Assembly (NCBI GenBank): GCA_016617855.1 | Contig: JAECUM010013003.1 | Coordinates: forward strand, 1 to 64,000 | Direction: 5' to 3' | DNA from: Megalonaias nervosa | Lineage: Eukaryota > Mollusca > Bivalvia > Unionida > Unionidae | DNA length: 64,000 nt | Shown here: one piece after another, positions 62,526 through 64,000 of the stretch | How the letters are laid out: each line of letters opens with the position of its first letter | How positions within the stretch are numbered: the stretch's first letter is position 1 | Position numbers and translations under genes: made by a program | The notes under the pieces: model-generated | What the model was told of the DNA's origin: nothing | What the model saw: only the letters and a program-made list of their open reading frames with translations | Database searches by the model: none

Positions 62526-63252
62526 TACGCCGATTGCACTCGCAGGTGTAAGTAATATATGACGATTTTGTTATTAAGATCTAGTTGTCGCCCTGATTGA
62601 TCTGTTAGTTGCATCGTTATATTTGTTATCTTGTTTTCAGGATTAATCGGATAATATATTATTTGTCAAGGAGTAATTTGCATTAGCCTTGACTTCCCTT
62701 GGCTGAGTAAGATTCTGATGCAATAGAACAATTGATTAAAATCGTATTTACTTGTGTTATGTTAACCGGTAAATCTCCGTCATACGATATACTTTGTTCT
62801 GCAACACTGCTGTATTGTTTACGATCAAATCTTAGCAGCGACGCAATGCTAGTCGCTGGTGAAAAGGTGATTATCAAATTATTTTTTAACGTGATTCCAG
62901 CTCGTAGCGTATTATAGTTCGGAGTTAACTCAAAATTATCTGCAACGCCTCCATTTTTTCTTATTAGTTCTTTAATCGCTTTGTTAAGATCCGTTACGTT
63001 ATATGCTCCCTGTGGTATTTTAACTGATACCCACGTGCCAGGATTAAATGTAAAATTGTCGTTGGCGTTTGTTTTTATACTTGCCATAGAATGCCATACT
63101 GTAGCAGAAATTAATCCGATTTCGTACTGTCTATTAGGCTCTAGTATTATTGGTGGATCATAAGTAGCAAAAAAGTTTGTACTCGACGAAGAAGTCAACG
63201 ATAAAGTCGTTACGCTTGACAAATCAAGTAATAATGTTGTCGATGATAGCAT
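62525..63252 (-). pseudogene. E3 penton-like minor capsid protein, frameshifted
   Basis: ATG 63252; conserved YDPPIILEPNRQYEIGLISA, WVSVKIPQGAYNVTDLNKAI, LTPNYNTLRAGI and VNTILINCSIASESY. A stop at 62683 is bypassed in another frame by IYYPINPENKITNITMQLTD and IVIYYLHLRVQSA, the expected ending of the family. The Ser/Thr-rich TLSLTSSSSTNF near the start is encoded by a short repeat insertion. Confidence 0.8.
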
Positions 63253-63264
63253 TTTGTTAGTGTT

Positions 63265-63522
63265 TTATAATATTTTATTTTGTAAAATTCCGTATTCGGA
63301 CGATGTTAGTAATCCACTCAATCGAAGCTGATCTAATATATCAATAATTTCATTGTCGATTTCTGAACTTTCATTTCCAGCTTCTTTTGATGATATCAGC
63401 AACATAAGTCGGTGAACCATTTCCGCTGTTGATGCAAAAACTCCAACTGCAGCTCCGTCAATGCCATATCCACGTTTTTCGCTTACTCTTAAATCGTCAT
63501 ATAATCTCGCAACAGTTCTCAA
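63265..63522 (-). CDS. E3 small protein (85 aa)
   Basis: Open frame MRTVARLYDDLRVSEKRGYG with an Ala/Val-rich middle and a helical C-terminus. It ends 13 bases before the penton start. No family recognised. Confidence 0.5.
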   Translation of the reverse strand: MRTVARLYDDLRVSEKRGYGIDGAAVGVFASTAEMVHRLMLLISSKEAGNESSEIDNEIIDILDQLRLSGLLTSSEYGILQNKIL

Positions 63523-63535
63523 GTTTTATTACCCT

Positions 63536-64000
63536 TTAACTTTCATCATTTATCACCCTAAGATATAAACCAGCTTTGATGCCATACCTGTATTTCTCGT
63601 AAAGATCTCTCATATCATGTACTTCAACAAATTTTAGTTGTTCATCATTATAACGGTTTTCGTCTTGTATTTTAGTCAGCTTTTTTATTAATTGGCTATA
63701 CTCGGTGTTTTCAAGTTCTTCTTCTAGTGCTTTAACTTTACCAGAATATCTTTCAAACATTCCTTCAATTATGTCAATTTCTCCTCCTAATTTTTTCTCC
63801 TTCATCCCTTCTCTTAATTGCTTTATTCAAATCAGCTCTCACAGTAGTCACATCGAGTCTTGCAATATCTAGTTTTATTTTAATATCGTTATGTTTTTCT
63901 CTCATCTTCCTAACATCAGAAACCTTAACCTCTATTTTATACATGCCATCAAATTTACCATACTCATACTCTCCTATGTTATCATAGATACTTCTCTTAT
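63536..64000 (-). pseudogene. E3 coiled-coil protein, frameshifted and cut by window edge
   Basis: A frame open from the window edge (SIYDNIGEYEYGKFDGMYKI, REKHNDIKIKLDIARLD) stops near 63773; an overlapping frame starting at 63805 carries on (GGEIDIIEGMFERYSGKVKA) to 63536. Both are charged helices, suggesting one frameshifted gene, though two overlapping genes are possible. Confidence 0.5.

Larger units (their letters stand above)
52205..64000 (-). mobile_element. E3: second Polinton lineage, continues beyond window
   Basis: Minus-strand virus-like element with penton, pVI-like protein, double-jelly-roll capsid, a core protein with the KTKYTTKEIYLTQGQ pattern, protease, PLA2, integrase with chromodomain, HNH gene and family-B polymerase. 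Its proteins are only distantly related to those of E1/E2, so it is a separate lineage. All core genes have breaks. Neither terminal repeat was found; the 3' (left) limit is set at the hairpin element. Confidence 0.88.

Overview
The window is animal genomic DNA that has filled up with mobile and virus-derived elements; I see no ordinary host gene. Evidence for a metazoan host is the pair of non-LTR retrotransposons (an L1/Tx1-like element at the left edge, a CR1/L2-like element at 48.4-51.9 kb), the Maverick/Polinton (adintovirus-like) elements, TATA-driven genes, and mRNA 3' ends that look like animal histone stem-loops. The species cannot be fixed from sequence reading alone; a marine invertebrate is likely.

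Layout. 1-4640: decayed LINE. 5308-25390: element E1, a Polinton/adintovirus-like provirus reading left to right and missing its left terminus. 25391-25878: a 488-bp spacer with a CA/CG microsatellite. 25879-45675: element E2, a second copy of the same provirus in the opposite orientation with both terminal inverted repeats. E1 and E2 therefore form a tail-to-tail inverted pair of about 40 kb. 45786-46962: foldback DNA transposon. 48369-51850: second LINE (minus). 52205 to the window end: E3, a different Polinton lineage (minus) running off the edge.

E1/E2 gene order, from the outer end to the centre: small basic protein A (E2 only), coiled-coil protein B, CCHC zinc-knuckle protein C (divergent), protein-primed family-B DNA polymerase, one or two BIR (IAP-like) proteins, several small proteins (two F-box-like, one membrane-anchored), FtsK/A32-type packaging ATPase, a basic protein, three tandem Lys/Arg-rich core-like proteins, a Pro/Lys-rich protein, chromodomain integrase, two-helix membrane protein, penton-like minor capsid, pVI-like minor capsid, double-jelly-roll major capsid, a Cys/His protein, adenain-type protease, and three accessory genes (U, V, W) near the inner terminus. 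Replication, integration, packaging and virion genes are all recognisable, so the ancestor was a virus-like element able to make particles. Both copies are inactive. They share the same stop or frameshift in polymerase, BIR, ATPase, integrase, penton and capsid genes and each carries many private lesions, so the ancestor was already broken before the copies separated.

Most notable: the accessory genes A, B, U, V and W end in histone-type stem-loops (six-base stem, TTTC or TCTC loop) followed by a purine-rich box like the histone downstream element, with covariation between genes. U, V and W also share one promoter module of about 80 bp ending in the palindrome GTTGACTAGTCAAC. The terminal repeats carry paired TGACGTCA (CREB/ATF-type) sites. 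Together these suggest a virus-like element with a separate, possibly S-phase-coupled, accessory-gene programme. E3 carries a PLA2 domain joined in frame to an integrase, a double HNH gene, and a family of short GTCGTC-type palindromes that run through both genes and spacers.
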